This document shows, piece by piece, positions 7,052-16,694 of a stretch of 64,000 nt of DNA. How positions within the stretch are numbered: the first letter of the stretch is position 1; every line of letters starts with the position of its first letter. A program made the position numbers and the translations under genes. The stretch covers positions 1,302,001 to 1,366,000 of the forward strand of contig NZ_CP189882.1 of the NCBI RefSeq assembly GCF_052050035.1, in the 5' to 3' direction. Origin of the DNA: Symbiopectobacterium purcellii_A. GTDB lineage: Bacteria > Pseudomonadota > Gammaproteobacteria > Enterobacterales > Enterobacteriaceae. Under the pieces are notes generated by a model, which made no database searches, was not told where the DNA came from, and was given only the letters and a program-made list of their open reading frames with translations.

Positions 7052-7915
7052 TTACTCGATATTCTGGATTTGTTCCCGCATCTGCTCAATCAGCACCTTC
7101 AGCTCAATGGCGCTGGCAGTGACGTCGGCGTTGATGGATTTGGAGGCCAAGGTATTAGATTCGCGGTTGAATTCTTGCATCATGAAGTCCAGACGGCGGC
7201 CAACGGCTTCCGGCTTTTTCAGGATGTTGTAGGTCTCTTTAACGTGCGCTTCGAGCCGGTCCAGCTCTTCGGCAACGTCAACACGCTGTGCCAACAGCAC
7301 CAATTCCTGTTCCAGTCGGTTGTTTTCCAACTGAACCTGCGCTTCTTCCAGCTTGTTGAGCAGGCGTTCGCGCTGCCATTGCAGAATGGTTGGCATGTGT
7401 GCGCGTACTTTCACCACTTCGGCACTCACGCCCGCAAGGCGTTGTTCAATTAGCAGTTTCAGCGCGGCACCTTCGGTTTCGCGCGCGGTAATAAAATCAT
7501 CCAGCGCGTTTTCCAGTGCGGTCATTAACTCCTTGCTGATCGCATCAAGGTCTTGATCTTGAGCGGACATCACGCCCGGCCAACGCAAAATATCAACGGG
7601 ATTGACTTCCCCTTCATCGCTCTGCATTTTGACCCAGTTGGCGGCTTCAACCAGCTGTTTTGCCAGTTTTTCATTCAGGATCAGACTGCCTTGCGCACTC
7701 GGATCGAGTTCAAAACGCAGGTTGCATTCGATTTTTCCGCGCGTCAGACGGGCGCGAATACGCTCACGAATCATCGGCTCCAGGCTGCGGAACTGTTCCG
7801 GTAAGCGGATGTATGTTTCAAGATAACGCTGGTTAACGGAGCGAAGCTCCCACGCGGCGTTACCCCAGCCGCCCTTGATGTCACGGCGGGCGTAGGCGGT
7901 CATACTGCGGATCAT
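7052..7915 (-). CDS. yicC: YicC family endoribonuclease
   Basis: Full-length YicC (287 residues, as in E. coli). It starts with the invariant MIRSMTAYAR and ends with the conserved KVLIEQMREQIQNIE segment. The N-terminal YicC domain and C-terminal DUF1732 domain (LDRLEAHVKETYNILKKPEAVGRRLDFMMQEFNRESNTLASKS) are both intact. In E. coli YicC is a ribonuclease that promotes decay of the small RNA RyhB. Here it is preceded by a broken lysR instead of the usual divergent rph, so the local order differs from E. coli. The gene has its own terminator at 6988-7012. Very confident. Confidence 0.96.
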   Translation of the reverse strand: MIRSMTAYARRDIKGGWGNAAWELRSVNQRYLETYIRLPEQFRSLEPMIRERIRARLTRGKIECNLRFELDPSAQGSLILNEKLAKQLVEAANWVKMQSDEGEVNPVDILRWPGVMSAQDQDLDAISKELMTALENALDDFITARETEGAALKLLIEQRLAGVSAEVVKVRAHMPTILQWQRERLLNKLEEAQVQLENNRLEQELVLLAQRVDVAEELDRLEAHVKETYNILKKPEAVGRRLDFMMQEFNRESNTLASKSINADVTASAIELKVLIEQMREQIQNIE

Positions 7916-8031
7916 CGGTATTTACCTGTTTAGCAAGTGATAGGGCGAGTATAACGCGCCCGTGGTTTTGCAGGGTAGGATAAAATCGGTTGTGCCGTCG
8001 GCGCGCAGCAGGATTTCAGAGCGCGACCGCA

Positions 8032-8939
8032 TTATGCGGCGTGAAACAGACCTTCGTTTTGTCGGGCAATTTCCCAGCACTTGTTTTTCATCAGTTGCTT
8101 CAATTGCAATGCGGCGCGTGATTGTGGGTTGTCGCGACGGCTAATCAGCGTCACCTCGAACGGCAGCGGCTTTGCGATTGGTACAATTTTCAACGTATCG
8201 GCGTAGCGATGCGCGGTAAACAGATCGACGATACCCGCCCCGCCGCCTGCCAGTACCATGTCGGCAATCACCGAGTAGGTTTTGATATACACCGATGACA
8301 TCGGCGTGAGCCCTTTGGCGCGCAACGCACGGTGCAGCACCTGGTCTAACGGGTCTTGCTGCTGCATCATCAGCAGGTTATTGGAACAGAGCCACTCCAG
8401 CGATACCGGACCATTCTGCGGGCTGTCTTTAGGCAACACGGCGACCATATAGGCTTGAAACAGCGGCTCAGCCAGCAGGGCAGCGGGCACTTGTTGACCA
8501 AAGACCAGCGCAAAATCGAGTTGATCTTGCAGGATATTTTGACACAACATGGAGAAATGTTCGGTCACCAACTCTACGTTGACACGCGCTTCTTGCTTGT
8601 GAAATTCCACCATGGTGGGGCAACCACCATTTGGCTAAACGCGTGCGCCGCCCCCAGCCGCACCGTTTGTACCCGATTGCGTCTCATCTGTTCCGTCAGT
8701 GAACCAATGGCTTGCAGATGGATGTAAAGCTCCTGTACTTCAGGGATCAGACGTCGTCCTTCGCGTGTTGCCACCATGCCCTGCGCGCCGCGTTCAAACA
8801 GGGCAAATCCCAGCTGTTGCTCAGCATGATTGAGCACCCGGCTGACGTTCGGCTGCGAAACGTTCAGCAAGCGGGCAGCACCACTGATGGTGCCAGCCTG
8901 AAGAATAGCCTGAAAGATTTCGATGTGGCGTAAACGCAT
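8032..8939 (-). pseudogene. LysR-family regulator, frameshifted
   Basis: The N-terminal part (8574-8939) carries the LysR helix-turn-helix: MRLRHIEIFQAILQAGTISG, then AARLLNVSQPNVSRVLNHAEQ. It runs in frame to SQMVVAP and then goes out of frame. The remainder (8032-8613, from TMVEFHKQEARVNVELV to the end) is the effector-binding domain and is intact in another frame. The break lies at about 8600-8615 in a C/G-rich stretch. Total length would be about 300, normal for LysR. The upstream gene is the truncated dipeptidase, so this regulator may have controlled a peptide or amino-acid gene. A single-base sequencing error is the alternative explanation. Confidence 0.8.
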
Positions 8940-9027
8940 GGACAGGTGCTCCGTGTTGGTTAGGTCATCATTTCACCTTGAGCAAATTCCATGCAATATC
9001 CACGCCACCCGATGCTTTGGCCTGTGG

Positions 9028-9267
9028 TTATTTACCCCAGGTGGCTTCCAGTACAAGCAACCAGTTGCCGTAGCAGATTTTTTCCAGCAATGGGCGATCG
9101 TATCCGCGTCGCGTCAGTGCTTCGACCAGGCGCGGCAGCCCTGCGACATCATGCAGGTCTGGCGGCACGGTGGTGCCATCGAAATCGGAACCGAAGCCGA
9201 CGCCGTCTTCTCCCAGCTTGTTCAGCAGGTAATCGACGTGGCGGACAATCTCTTCCACCGTGGCGTT
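9028..9267 (-). pseudogene. Membrane (renal-type) dipeptidase, C-terminal remnant
   Basis: Only the last 80 or so residues of a peptidase M19 family protein remain (ATVEEIVRHVDYLLNKLGED, then VGFGSDFDG, then AGLPRLVEALTRRGYD and the ENWLRV-like GNWLLVLEATWGK end). The GFGSDFDG motif, which contributes to the metal site region, is visible. The upstream part has been replaced by the end of an IS91 copy (CCTAGGAATTTC boundary near 9267), so the gene is inactive. It lies about 90 bases upstream of the broken lysR on the same strand. Confidence 0.75.
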
Positions 9268-9428
9268 CACGCCTAGGAATTTCAAACTTTTTGGAGCCTC
9301 TGATTTCGGGGGCTGGCAACGATGAAAACCGGCTTTTTTATCGTGAATGCCTCTGTGTTTGGGTGATTTTTGAAAACATTGCGCGTTTTTTGATTACATC
9401 GCCGAATTCCAGGCAGAGTTTCCCCGCA

Positions 9429-10649
9429 TTATCCAACGTAACGCATTCGCGCTATCTCCCCGGCGTTCGCGATTAGCTTCTCCAGGGCCGTTGCCGGCAG
9501 CGCCCGGCTGAACGCCATTTTTGCCCCGCACAGCAGGCAGGCAAACGGGTCTGTATTCAGTAATCCCTGACTCAGCGTTGTGTATGTCACTGGCGCTGCT
9601 TTTTTCACATTATCCTGCCCCAGGGCTTTTCTCACCAGAGGCAACAGTTTTCCCACTACGCGGTTAGCCAGAAAACCAAAGTAACGCACCATCCGGAAAT
9701 GCTTCTCCGGTATATGCTTTATCAGCCGCAGTATCAGCTCACGCTGACTGAGCGCCAGGTCTTCATGCCTCCCCGTCCGGTGATCCAGAAAACGCAGGGT
9801 GATGCGGCTTCCCCCGTCGTAGTGTGCCAGTCGCGCACCCGACACAGGCAGTTTTTTCAGGTACCGGCCCAGGTACTTTGCTGTCTGCCGGGGATGTTTC
9901 GTCGGCTTCGCAAAATACACGTGCCAGTAAATCTCTCCCTGCTCATTTTTCCCCTGGCTGAGGATAAAGCGCTTCCATTCATCATAATCCCGGATGTGAG
10001 CCAGCTGCGGCGGCAGAACAAGAGACTCCCATGCAGACAGCAGATACTGGCGTACATTCCATACCCAGCGCGCCCTGACCTTCGGCAGGGCAAACGACAG
10101 TTTTTTCCAGGCACCGTGCTCATTTATGCCGCCGGAGGTCCACGACAGGTGAATATGGCAGTTCCAGTTAAGCTGGCGGCCATACGTGTGAAGAGCGCCG
10201 AAAATACCGGTGGTCAGGCCCCGCTGCTCTGCAGCGTACAGCAGGTTGTCCGCCGCCAGCGCAAAGAGGCCATTCAGCAGCCAGCGGTTGGTTTCAAACA
10301 ATGGCCACAGGGTATCCGGCATCGTGAATGTGCCGTGCTGGCACGGCGTATCCGGCAGGCGGGCCATCATGGTGGCAATCCACAGGTCGGTGGCCTTTTT
10401 GCCGCAGGTCGGACATCCGCGTCCGTGGCAGCTCTGATGGATGTAACGGTGGTGAGTGCAGTCGGGGTTGCTGCAGCGAAATTCCCGGCTGCCCGTCAGT
10501 GGGGTGCCGCAGGCCAGCATCTTTGTGACAACCTCAATCTCTACAGGCCGGAGCGGGTATGCCTCCATGATGTCAGCCCATGCCCTGTTGCGCTGAAACA
10601 GCGTCTTCATGGGGCGGGGCTGTATGCCGGTATCATCCGTGCGGGTCAT
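9429..10649 (-). CDS. IS91 transposase, 406 aa
   Basis: Rolling-circle transposase of the IS91/IS1294 type. The N-terminal zinc-binding part has a cysteine/histidine array (FRCSNPDCTHHRYIHQSCHG then RGCPTCG). The HUH motif is CHIHLSW, about residue 180, and the nucleophile tyrosine lies in the KYLGRYLKKLPV segment. The frame is complete, from MTRTDDTGIQ to RMRYVG. It is the only intact copy of this transposase in the window and so could mobilise the truncated copies. Confidence 0.88.
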   Translation of the reverse strand: MTRTDDTGIQPRPMKTLFQRNRAWADIMEAYPLRPVEIEVVTKMLACGTPLTGSREFRCSNPDCTHHRYIHQSCHGRGCPTCGKKATDLWIATMMARLPDTPCQHGTFTMPDTLWPLFETNRWLLNGLFALAADNLLYAAEQRGLTTGIFGALHTYGRQLNWNCHIHLSWTSGGINEHGAWKKLSFALPKVRARWVWNVRQYLLSAWESLVLPPQLAHIRDYDEWKRFILSQGKNEQGEIYWHVYFAKPTKHPRQTAKYLGRYLKKLPVSGARLAHYDGGSRITLRFLDHRTGRHEDLALSQRELILRLIKHIPEKHFRMVRYFGFLANRVVGKLLPLVRKALGQDNVKKAAPVTYTTLSQGLLNTDPFACLLCGAKMAFSRALPATALEKLIANAGEIARMRYVG

Positions 10650-10899
10650 CTGAGATCATCTCCGCTTCGGTTTCGTACAGGTCAAACTGGCGACAGGTAT
10701 GGCAGAAGGCAACGTAGTGGTACGGAGAATCAGGGAATTCACTGTAGAAGGTGGTCCAGAACCACTCTGTGCAGTCAGGATCGTTGTCAACGAAAAGGCG
10801 GAATTGCTGGTAAGGGAGGTTGCCCTGTCGGGCCACCGTTTTGAAAATCTGCTTAACCATTTTTGTATGAACGCGCTGATGCTCAGGGGAGTGTGACAC
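10633..10899 (-). CDS. IS91-associated small protein, 88 aa
   Basis: An 88-residue reading frame upstream of and overlapping the transposase start. It contains an acidic C-terminal half with the motif FCHTCRQFDLYETE. Several IS91-type elements carry such an accessory frame ahead of the transposase; its role is not established. The overlap of about 17 bases suggests coupled translation. Confidence 0.55.
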   Translation of the reverse strand: MSHSPEHQRVHTKMVKQIFKTVARQGNLPYQQFRLFVDNDPDCTEWFWTTFYSEFPDSPYHYVAFCHTCRQFDLYETEAEMISDDPHG

Positions 10900-10987
10900 G
10901 GGATAACCTTCGGCTTGTCAACGCCACGATCTTTGACCGTTTTTCACCATTTTTAATGTCCGCTATTCATCAACCAGGTTGTAGTGG

Positions 10988-11964
10988 TCAACTAAATTTG
11001 GCCACCCTACCTGACTGTTGATGGAACAGCCGTTCTGATTCATTTGGTGTTAACCCACCGTTATACCAGTGAGGTCTGACATCGCTATAATAATGGGTTA
11101 TGTAGCGAATAATGGATGATTGAGCAGTACTAAAGCTTTGGTAGCCAGTCGTTGGCACCCATTCAGTCTTCAGACTACGGAAGAATCGCTCCATCGGACT
11201 ATTATCCCAACAATTTCCTCTGCGACTCATACTTTGGGTCATCTGATAACGCCACAATGCCCGCCTATACTGACGACTGGTGTAATGGCTTCCTTGGTCA
11301 CTATGAAACATGACTTCTTTGGGATGCCCACGCAGTTCCCAAGCCATTTGTAGTGCTTTGGCTGTTAATTCTGAATCTGGCGAAAACGACATTGCCCAAC
11401 CCACGGGTTTTCGGGCAAATAAATCTAATACCACCGCCAGATACGCCCATCGGTCGCCTGTCCAAATATAGGTTACATCGCCGCACCAAACCTGGTCAGG
11501 CTTGGTAACAGCGAACTGCCTATTGAGCAGATTTGGAATATCAATACGTTCATTTCCACCGCTGTTGTATTGATGTTTTCTTGTTTGGCAACTAACGAGG
11601 GTTAATTCTTTCATCAACTTACCCGCTAACCACCGCCCAAGTTTCACGTCGTGTGTATTGGTAACCATCGTGGCGATAGTCCTTGCGCCCGCAGACCCGC
11701 CACTATAGCTAAGCGACATTATTTTGATAACAGCCAGCTATGCTTCTTTGCCACATATCAGGGCATCGGCTGTAATCATTTTTAAGTCGGTTGGCTATAA
11801 CGTTCCACGCTTCGCTGACCAGGCTACGTTTTATCGTCCGCTCAATATCTGGCTCCTTAGGTCGACACCAATAGCGATAACTGCTTCGGTGAACATTAAA
11901 AATACGACACAACGCTTTCACTGGATAAAGCGCTCTTAGCTTTTCAACTACCGAGAATTTTTCA
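10988..11964 (-). pseudogene. IS3 orfB split by MITE-B
   Basis: DDE transposase with DQVWCGDVTYIWTGDRWAYL, HSDQGSHYTSRQYRRALW and NCWDNSPMERFF, and the complete tail PHWYNGGLTPNESERLFHQQ. The N-terminal part (11798-11921, ALCRIFNVHRSSYRYW) is separated from the rest by the 92-bp MITE-B at 11706-11797. Removing the insertion and one TA restores SGGSAGARTIATMV in frame. Confidence 0.8.
11706..11797. repeat. MITE-B copy 1, 92 bp
   Basis: Starts TAGCTAAGCGACATTATTTT and ends with the complement of TAGCCAACCGACTTAAAAAT. It is flanked by TA on both sides and inserted in an IS3 transposase gene. Its ends match those of the resident IS630 element. Confidence 0.85.
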
Positions 11965-11973
11965 GTGAGTCGG

Positions 11974-12162
11974 GGCTTTGTTGAATAACTTAACCGTTTG
12001 ATTTACATCTTCTTTAGTTAGAATGCATTTACAGAGAATGTATTTTGTTAGAACGACAAATCAAATAGTTAGCACAATAAAAAGCATTCCGAGAGGAAAA
12101 ATTAGTCGTTGAAATTTTATAATGCTTATATAAATCAGTATCTTAAATTATTCAACAAAGCC
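11974..12162 (+). repeat. MITE-A copy 1, 189 bp
   Basis: Terminal inverted repeats GGCTTTGTTGAATAA/TTATTCAACAAAGCC (a few mismatches inside). It is flanked by the perfect 9-bp duplication GTGAGTCGG. It is inserted in IS3 copy 2. Confidence 0.9.
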
Positions 12163-12445
12163 GTGAGTCGGACATTAAGAGCGCAGTAGCCTTTTTTAAG
12201 ATGGCATTCTCCATTTCCAGTCGGTGGATTTTTTTCTTCATTTCTCTGAACTCAATTTGTTCAGGTGTTAATGGCAGACCAGGCGATGTTTTCCCTTGAC
12301 GTTCTAAACGAAGGGCTCTTACCCACCGGCTAATCGCTGAAAGACTGACGTTCATGGCTTTCGCGGCTTCCTGGTAGGTATAATTTTGGTCAAGGACTAA
12401 TTTGGCGGTTTCACATTTAAATTCAGCAGTAATTATTTTACTCAT
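12163..12445 (-). pseudogene. IS3 orfA next to MITE-A
   Basis: About 95 residues with the helix-turn-helix (EFKCETAKLVLDQNYTYQEA, then AKAMNVSLSAISRWVRAL) and zipper helix (EFREMKKKIHRLEMENAILK). Its last codons and the frameshift region lie at the MITE-A insertion, so fusion to orfB is no longer possible. Confidence 0.75.
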
Positions 12446-12516
12446 TTTGGCACCTATAAAAATTATGAGGTAAGCATATCACCTCTACTTAGGTGGCCAA
12501 ATTCAGTATGCCACTA

Positions 12517-12893
12517 CATACAGCCCCGCCCCATGAAGACGCTGTTTCAGCGCAACAGGGCATGGGCTGACATCATGGAGACATACCCGCTCCGGCCTGT
12601 AGAGATTGAGGTTGTCACAAAGATGCTGGCCTGCGGCACCCCACTGACGGGCAGCCGGGAATTTCGCTGCAGCAACACCCCGACTGCACTCACCACCGTT
12701 ACATCCATCAGAGCTGCCACGGACGCGGATGTCCGACCTGCGGCAAAAAGGCCACCGACCTGTGGATTGCCACCATGATGGCCCGCCTGCCGGATACGCC
12801 GTGCCAGCACGGCACATTCACGATGCCGGATACCCTGTGGCCATTGTTTGAAGCCAATCGCTGGCTGCTGAATGGCCTCTTTGCACTGTTCAA
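12517..12893 (+). pseudogene. IS91 transposase copy 2, N-terminal part
   Basis: Encodes MKTLFQRNRAWADIME and onward to GLFAL with one frame disruption (an extra or missing base near the CSNPDCTHHRY segment, where the frame changes from the 12533 reading to another). It is cut at about 12893 by an IS3 element. Downstream parts of the same copy appear at about 16942-17120 and 18224-18672, but roughly 260 bases of transposase sequence between GLFAL and RQYLLSAWES are missing. Confidence 0.8.
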
Positions 12894-13138
12894 GTAAATC
12901 AGGACACTTTTTTCTCAGCCATTTGTTCATAACGCACCGGAGACAGATCCCCGTTAGCGGCATGATGCCTGTCTAGGTTGTAGTAGCGGATATACGTCGC
13001 CACATCCTGCTCCATGTAAGCCCGTGTTGGCTGGGGTACCAGCAGCAACCATTCATGTTTCAGACTGCCCCAGAAGCGCTCCATCACCGCATTATCCCAG
13101 CAGGCACCCACGTCTCCCATACTGCTCCTCAGCCTGTA

Positions 13139-14018
13139 TAGCTAAACGACTTAATTTTGATTACATTATTTAAATGAGCTATTCAATTGATTTTAGACGT
13201 AAAGTGATATCTACACGGAAAAACGAAGGGTTGAGTATCCGAGAAACAGCGAAGCAATTTCGGATTGGCCCTGCCTCTGTATCGCGTTGGATTAATCAAA
13301 TAGAGTCAAAAGCATCGACCACGCGTCAGCGAAAGATCGATAAATCCGAGTTGATAAAAGATGTTGAACAATATCCAGATGCTTACCAAAAAGAACGTGC
13401 AGAGCGTTTTGGCGTTTGTCAGAAGGCCATTTGGCAAGCGCTTAAAAAGCTGGGATTGACCTATAAAAAAAACTCTACGTCATCCGAAAGCCGACGAAAA
13501 CGCCCGGCAGGGATTTCAACAAAAAAAACAACAGTATGAAAAAGAAGGTAAACCTATTGTTTTTATTGATGAAAGTGGTTTTTCACACGATGCCCCACGG
13601 ACTCACGGCTATTCCCAAAAAGGTCAACGGTGTTTTGGCCTGAAGAACTGGGGAGCTAGGGGAAGAACAAATGTTATCGGCGCTTTATTAGGCACAACGC
13701 TGTTTGCTATCGGATTATTTGATATCAATATTAACAGCGATGTTTTCTATGCCTGGGTCACACAAGTCCTTATCCCAGTACTCCCTAAAAACAGTGTAAT
13801 CATGATGGACAATGCCACTTTTCACAAAAAACATGATATTCAACAAGTCATCATCGATGCAGGGTATATGGTGGAGTATTTGCCTACATATTCGCCAGAT
13901 CTTAACCCAATTGAGCATAAATGGGCACAAGCAAAAAGCAAAAAAAGAGAGATGGGTTGCGATACAGAGAGTTTGTTCTCAGTCCATATGGTGTAATCAA
14001 AATTAAGTCGCTTGGCTA
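13139..14018 (+). mobile_element. IS630 family element, copy 1 (880 bp, complete)
   Basis: Ends TAGCTAAACGACTTAATTTT and complement of TAGCCAAGCGACTTAATTTT, inserted at TA with a TA duplication. Two overlapping frames encode the transposase. The same 880-bp unit is complete at 45741-46620 and interrupted or truncated at three further sites. Confidence 0.9.
13174..13996 (+). CDS. IS630 transposase, two frames joined by slippage
   Basis: orfA (13174-13539) starts MSYSIDFRRKVISTRKNEGL and holds the paired helix-turn-helix. The DDE part follows in another frame: IVFIDESGF (Asp), VIMMDNATFH (Asp), DLNPIEHKWAQAK (Glu), ending at 13996. The switch lies around the run of eight A in TATAAAAAAAACTC near 13470, a typical slippage site of IS630 elements. 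All copies in the window share this frame change, so it is not a degenerative mutation. Confidence 0.85.
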
Positions 14019-14880
14019 TAGCTGCTCAGCAGCGCCTGAAAGCGTTGTCCCGTGTACTGCGCCCCCCTGTCCGTATGCACCACCAGGCCCGGCGGGGGAG
14101 TTCGCAGGTTATATGCCTTCATCAGGGCCCCGCAGACCAGCGATGAGGTCATCCGTCTGTCCACCTGCCAGCCCACTATCTGCCGGGAGTACAAATCCAT
14201 AATAGCCGCCAGATACAGCCAGCCTTCACCGGTCTTCAGATACGTGATGTCACTCGCCCACACCTGATTTGGCCCCGGCGGGTTAAAATTCTGGTTCAGC
14301 AGGTCTGGGGCCACCTCTGCACCCGGGCGGGGTTTTGTCGTGACCTTATAAGTCCGGCGCTGTCGGCAGACCAGCCCCTCTTCCTGCATGAGTTTCCTCA
14401 CCCGCCAGCGGCTGATTATGATGCCTTCTCCACGAAGCCTTTTGACCAGCGTCCGGCTTCCTGCTCCCTGCCTGCTGGCGGCGAACAGCGCCTTTAACCT
14501 GACCCGGACCTCCACGTCTTTTTGCAGCGGTTCGGCGGGCTTTTTTCGCCATGCATACCAGGCAGAGGCCGTCACACGCATGACCCGACAGAGTGTACGA
14601 ACGCTGAAGTCAGTGGCATTGTCGAGAATGAACCGGTATCTCACGACATATGTTTCGCGAAGAAGGCTCTCGCCTTTTTTAGCATCTCCTTCTCTGTACG
14701 TAACTCTTTGTTTTCCTTTTGTAACCGTTTTAACTCTGCACGTTCATCATCGCTGAGTACGCCGTTGCTCTGCTCGCGTGCCAGCGAGACCCATGTATGC
14801 AGGGTTTTGTTGCTTATGTGTCAATACCGATTGAATTCTGACCCACCCTGCCAAAGTAAAACTGACCCACCCCCTTTGAA

Positions 14881-15669
14881 TTACTCGAGCGTAGCTGCTT
14901 TAGTTTTCTTCTGGATCTGACCGCTTTTCAGCTTATCTTTCAGTCGATAGCTTTGACCGCTGATTTGCGCGATATGCGCATGGTGAAGCAGCCGATCCAG
15001 CATCGCCGCCGTCAGCGTTTCATCATCTCCGAATGTCCCCGACCACTGGGTAAACGGCAGGTTGCTGGTCAGGACCACGCTGCCTGACTCATACCGTTTA
15101 GCGATAACCTGGAAGAACAGATTGGCTTCCATTTTACCGAAGGGAAGGTAGCCAACCTCATCTATGATCAACAACTTAGGCGTACCCACAACGCGATTAA
15201 GATAGCTTTTTAACTCCCCCTGACGATGTGATGCGAGCAGCTGTAGCATCAGATCTGCGGCTGTGACGAACCGAATACTCATTCCGGCCATCGAGGCTCT
15301 GTAGCCGAGTGCTGTCGCCAGGTGCGTTTTACCTACCCCGGACGGACCCAGCAAGACCAGGCTCTCCTGACGCTCGATAAACGCCAGCCCGGCCAACTCC
15401 TGGATCTGACTGCGAGATACGCCACTCGCAAAGGCGAAATCAAACTGCTCCAGCGTCTTGATCACCGGTAGGCCTGATAAACGCAAAATAGTCTGCCGGC
15501 GCCGTTCGTTCAGCCCATCATGCTGAAGCTGTAAAGCAGCTTCAAGGAAGTCGGCATGAGTGCCGTTGCTGTCGATCGTCGTCTGAGCAACGGCGGGCCA
15601 CTCAGCCGGTAATCTATCGAGCTTAAGCTGCTCGCAGAGCGCTGCGATACGATCATGCTGGAGGTTCAT
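14881..15669 (-). CDS. istB: IstB-like ATPase of IS21, 262 aa
   Basis: AAA+ helper ATPase that guides IS21 transposition. It has Walker A GPSGVGKTHLA, Walker B LLIIDEVGYLPF and the sensor region VVLTSNLPFTQW. I use the ATG at 15667-15669, which overlaps the istA stop as ATGA and gives the normal family length. A longer in-frame start at 15744 would extend into istA. Confidence 0.93.
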   Translation of the reverse strand: MNLQHDRIAALCEQLKLDRLPAEWPAVAQTTIDSNGTHADFLEAALQLQHDGLNERRRQTILRLSGLPVIKTLEQFDFAFASGVSRSQIQELAGLAFIERQESLVLLGPSGVGKTHLATALGYRASMAGMSIRFVTAADLMLQLLASHRQGELKSYLNRVVGTPKLLIIDEVGYLPFGKMEANLFFQVIAKRYESGSVVLTSNLPFTQWSGTFGDDETLTAAMLDRLLHHAHIAQISGQSYRLKDKLKSGQIQKKTKAATLE

Positions 15670-16694
15670 GCTCCTACCTCCAGTAGCGCCTGATACGTAG
15701 CCAACGGGTGCTGGAGACTCTCTGTAGGTATGGGGCGCGAGCAACTCGCCGGTACCGGTGGAGGCAATGCCAGTGTTATCTTCGGCAATGGCAACAACGC
15801 AGCCCGCTCACGCGGCATGCGTTGTTCAGGCGGAATACCGGTGGTGCCATGTTTACGGGTGTTGGCAACGGTGATCAACCACTCACCAATGCGTGCATTA
15901 GCCGCGGGGACGTCCAGTATCAGCCCAGCCTGGCGAAACGTGGCGGCAAGCGGCACAACAAAGCTGTTCTTGAGGTAATGGTTGAAGCGTTCGACCTTGC
16001 CCTTAGTCTTGGCGCGGTAGGGACGGCAAACTTTAGGCGTAAAGGCATACTTCTCAGCCAGTTGCATCAACTGTGGGTTCCAGCGATGCTTGCCGGGCCC
16101 GTAGACATCACGCTCAATAATGATGGCCTTGGCGTTGTCGAACAGCAACTGATGCGGAGTTCCGCAAAAGAACTTAAGTGCAGACTCAATGCCGTCACAC
16201 CAGGCTGCAGACTCCTGGTTGCTGTAGAACTTGACGAAAGTCGCCCGGCTCCAGCCCAGCGTAGCGACGAAGGCCAGCAACGGGTTATGGCCCTGCCTGA
16301 CGATGGTGAAATCAACCTGCATCTGTACGCCGGGTTCGGTCTCAAAGCGCGTGACCGCCTCAGTAACGGGCTGCTTCATGGGGTGTAGAAATGCGGTAAG
16401 CATGCTATAGCCGCCATCATATCCCCGTTGGCCTATCTCGCGCAGCAGCACACTGGCCGGTATCCACTGTGGTCTGGCAGCAGCAACGCGCTCGAGAACA
16501 TACGGCTTGAACGGGTCAAGCTTGCATGTTCTAGGCATACGCGGCTTGTAACGCATGTCAGCCACCGGTAGTGGACTACGGATATATCGTCGAACGGTCT
16601 CGCGGGAGCATGAAAGCTGCCGCGCGATGGCGCGGATGGACATGCCTTGACGGTGTAAAACGTGAATCTCCACTCTGGTCTCCAATGTCATCAT
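15666..16694 (-). CDS. istA: IstA transposase of IS21, 342 aa
   Basis: N-terminal helix-turn-helix (VEIHVLHRQGMSIRAIARQL then SCSRETVRRYI) and a DDE integrase core: MQVDFTIVRQ, LLFDNAKAIIIERD and AKTKGKVERFNHYLKNSF supply the acidic residues. It ends in the ATG of istB. The length is somewhat shorter than the classic IS21 IstA but like other members of the family. Confidence 0.9.
   Translation of the reverse strand: MMTLETRVEIHVLHRQGMSIRAIARQLSCSRETVRRYIRSPLPVADMRYKPRMPRTCKLDPFKPYVLERVAAARPQWIPASVLLREIGQRGYDGGYSMLTAFLHPMKQPVTEAVTRFETEPGVQMQVDFTIVRQGHNPLLAFVATLGWSRATFVKFYSNQESAAWCDGIESALKFFCGTPHQLLFDNAKAIIIERDVYGPGKHRWNPQLMQLAEKYAFTPKVCRPYRAKTKGKVERFNHYLKNSFVVPLAATFRQAGLILDVPAANARIGEWLITVANTRKHGTTGIPPEQRMPRERAALLPLPKITLALPPPVPASCSRPIPTESLQHPLATYQALLEVGA

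Larger units (their letters stand above)
9266..10981 (-). mobile_element. IS91 family element, copy 1
   Basis: Contains a Y-type HUH transposase and a small upstream reading frame. Its 3' terminus (about 9266-9430: GCCTAGGAATTTCAAACTTT onward with a hairpin-rich stretch) recurs at 18680-18833, 39418-39560 and 44537-44690. No direct repeats are expected for rolling-circle IS91 elements and none are seen. The 5' side abuts an IS3 copy at 10982. Confidence 0.85.
10982..12516 (-). mobile_element. IS3 family element (IS51 group), copy 2, with two MITE insertions
   Basis: Ends TAGTGGTCAACTAAATTTGG and the complement of CCAAATTCAGTATGCCACTA. It is interrupted by MITE-B (11706-11797) inside orfB and MITE-A (11974-12162) near the orfA/orfB junction; without them it is about 1.24 kb, like copy 1. 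Its flanks are two IS91 copies in opposite orientation, without a target duplication, which suggests a rearrangement around it. Confidence 0.85.
12899..14644 (-). pseudogene. IS3 orfB split by IS630
   Basis: N-terminal part 14021-14644 (RYRFILDNATDFSVRTLCRV to RFQALLSSYS) and C-terminal part 12899-13138 (YRLRSSMGDVGACWDNAVME to QMAEKKVS) form one DDE transposase when IS630 and one TA are removed. The catalytic region DITYLKTGEGWLYLAAIMDL, HTDRGAQYTGQRF and CWDNAVMERFWGSLKHEW are all present. The probable start is a GTG at 14644 overlapping the orfA stop. Confidence 0.8.

Noticed and set aside
9699..10844. A 381-codon open frame on the plus strand
   Set aside because: It is antisense to the intact IS91 transposase and its small partner, has a Pro/Arg/Gln-rich composition and no family features.
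13139..14018. Frame change in IS630 considered as decay
   Set aside because: All copies share it at the same run of A, which fits programmed slippage in this family.
15708..16388. A 226-codon open frame on the plus strand
   Set aside because: Antisense to istA, with no ribosome site and no coding character.
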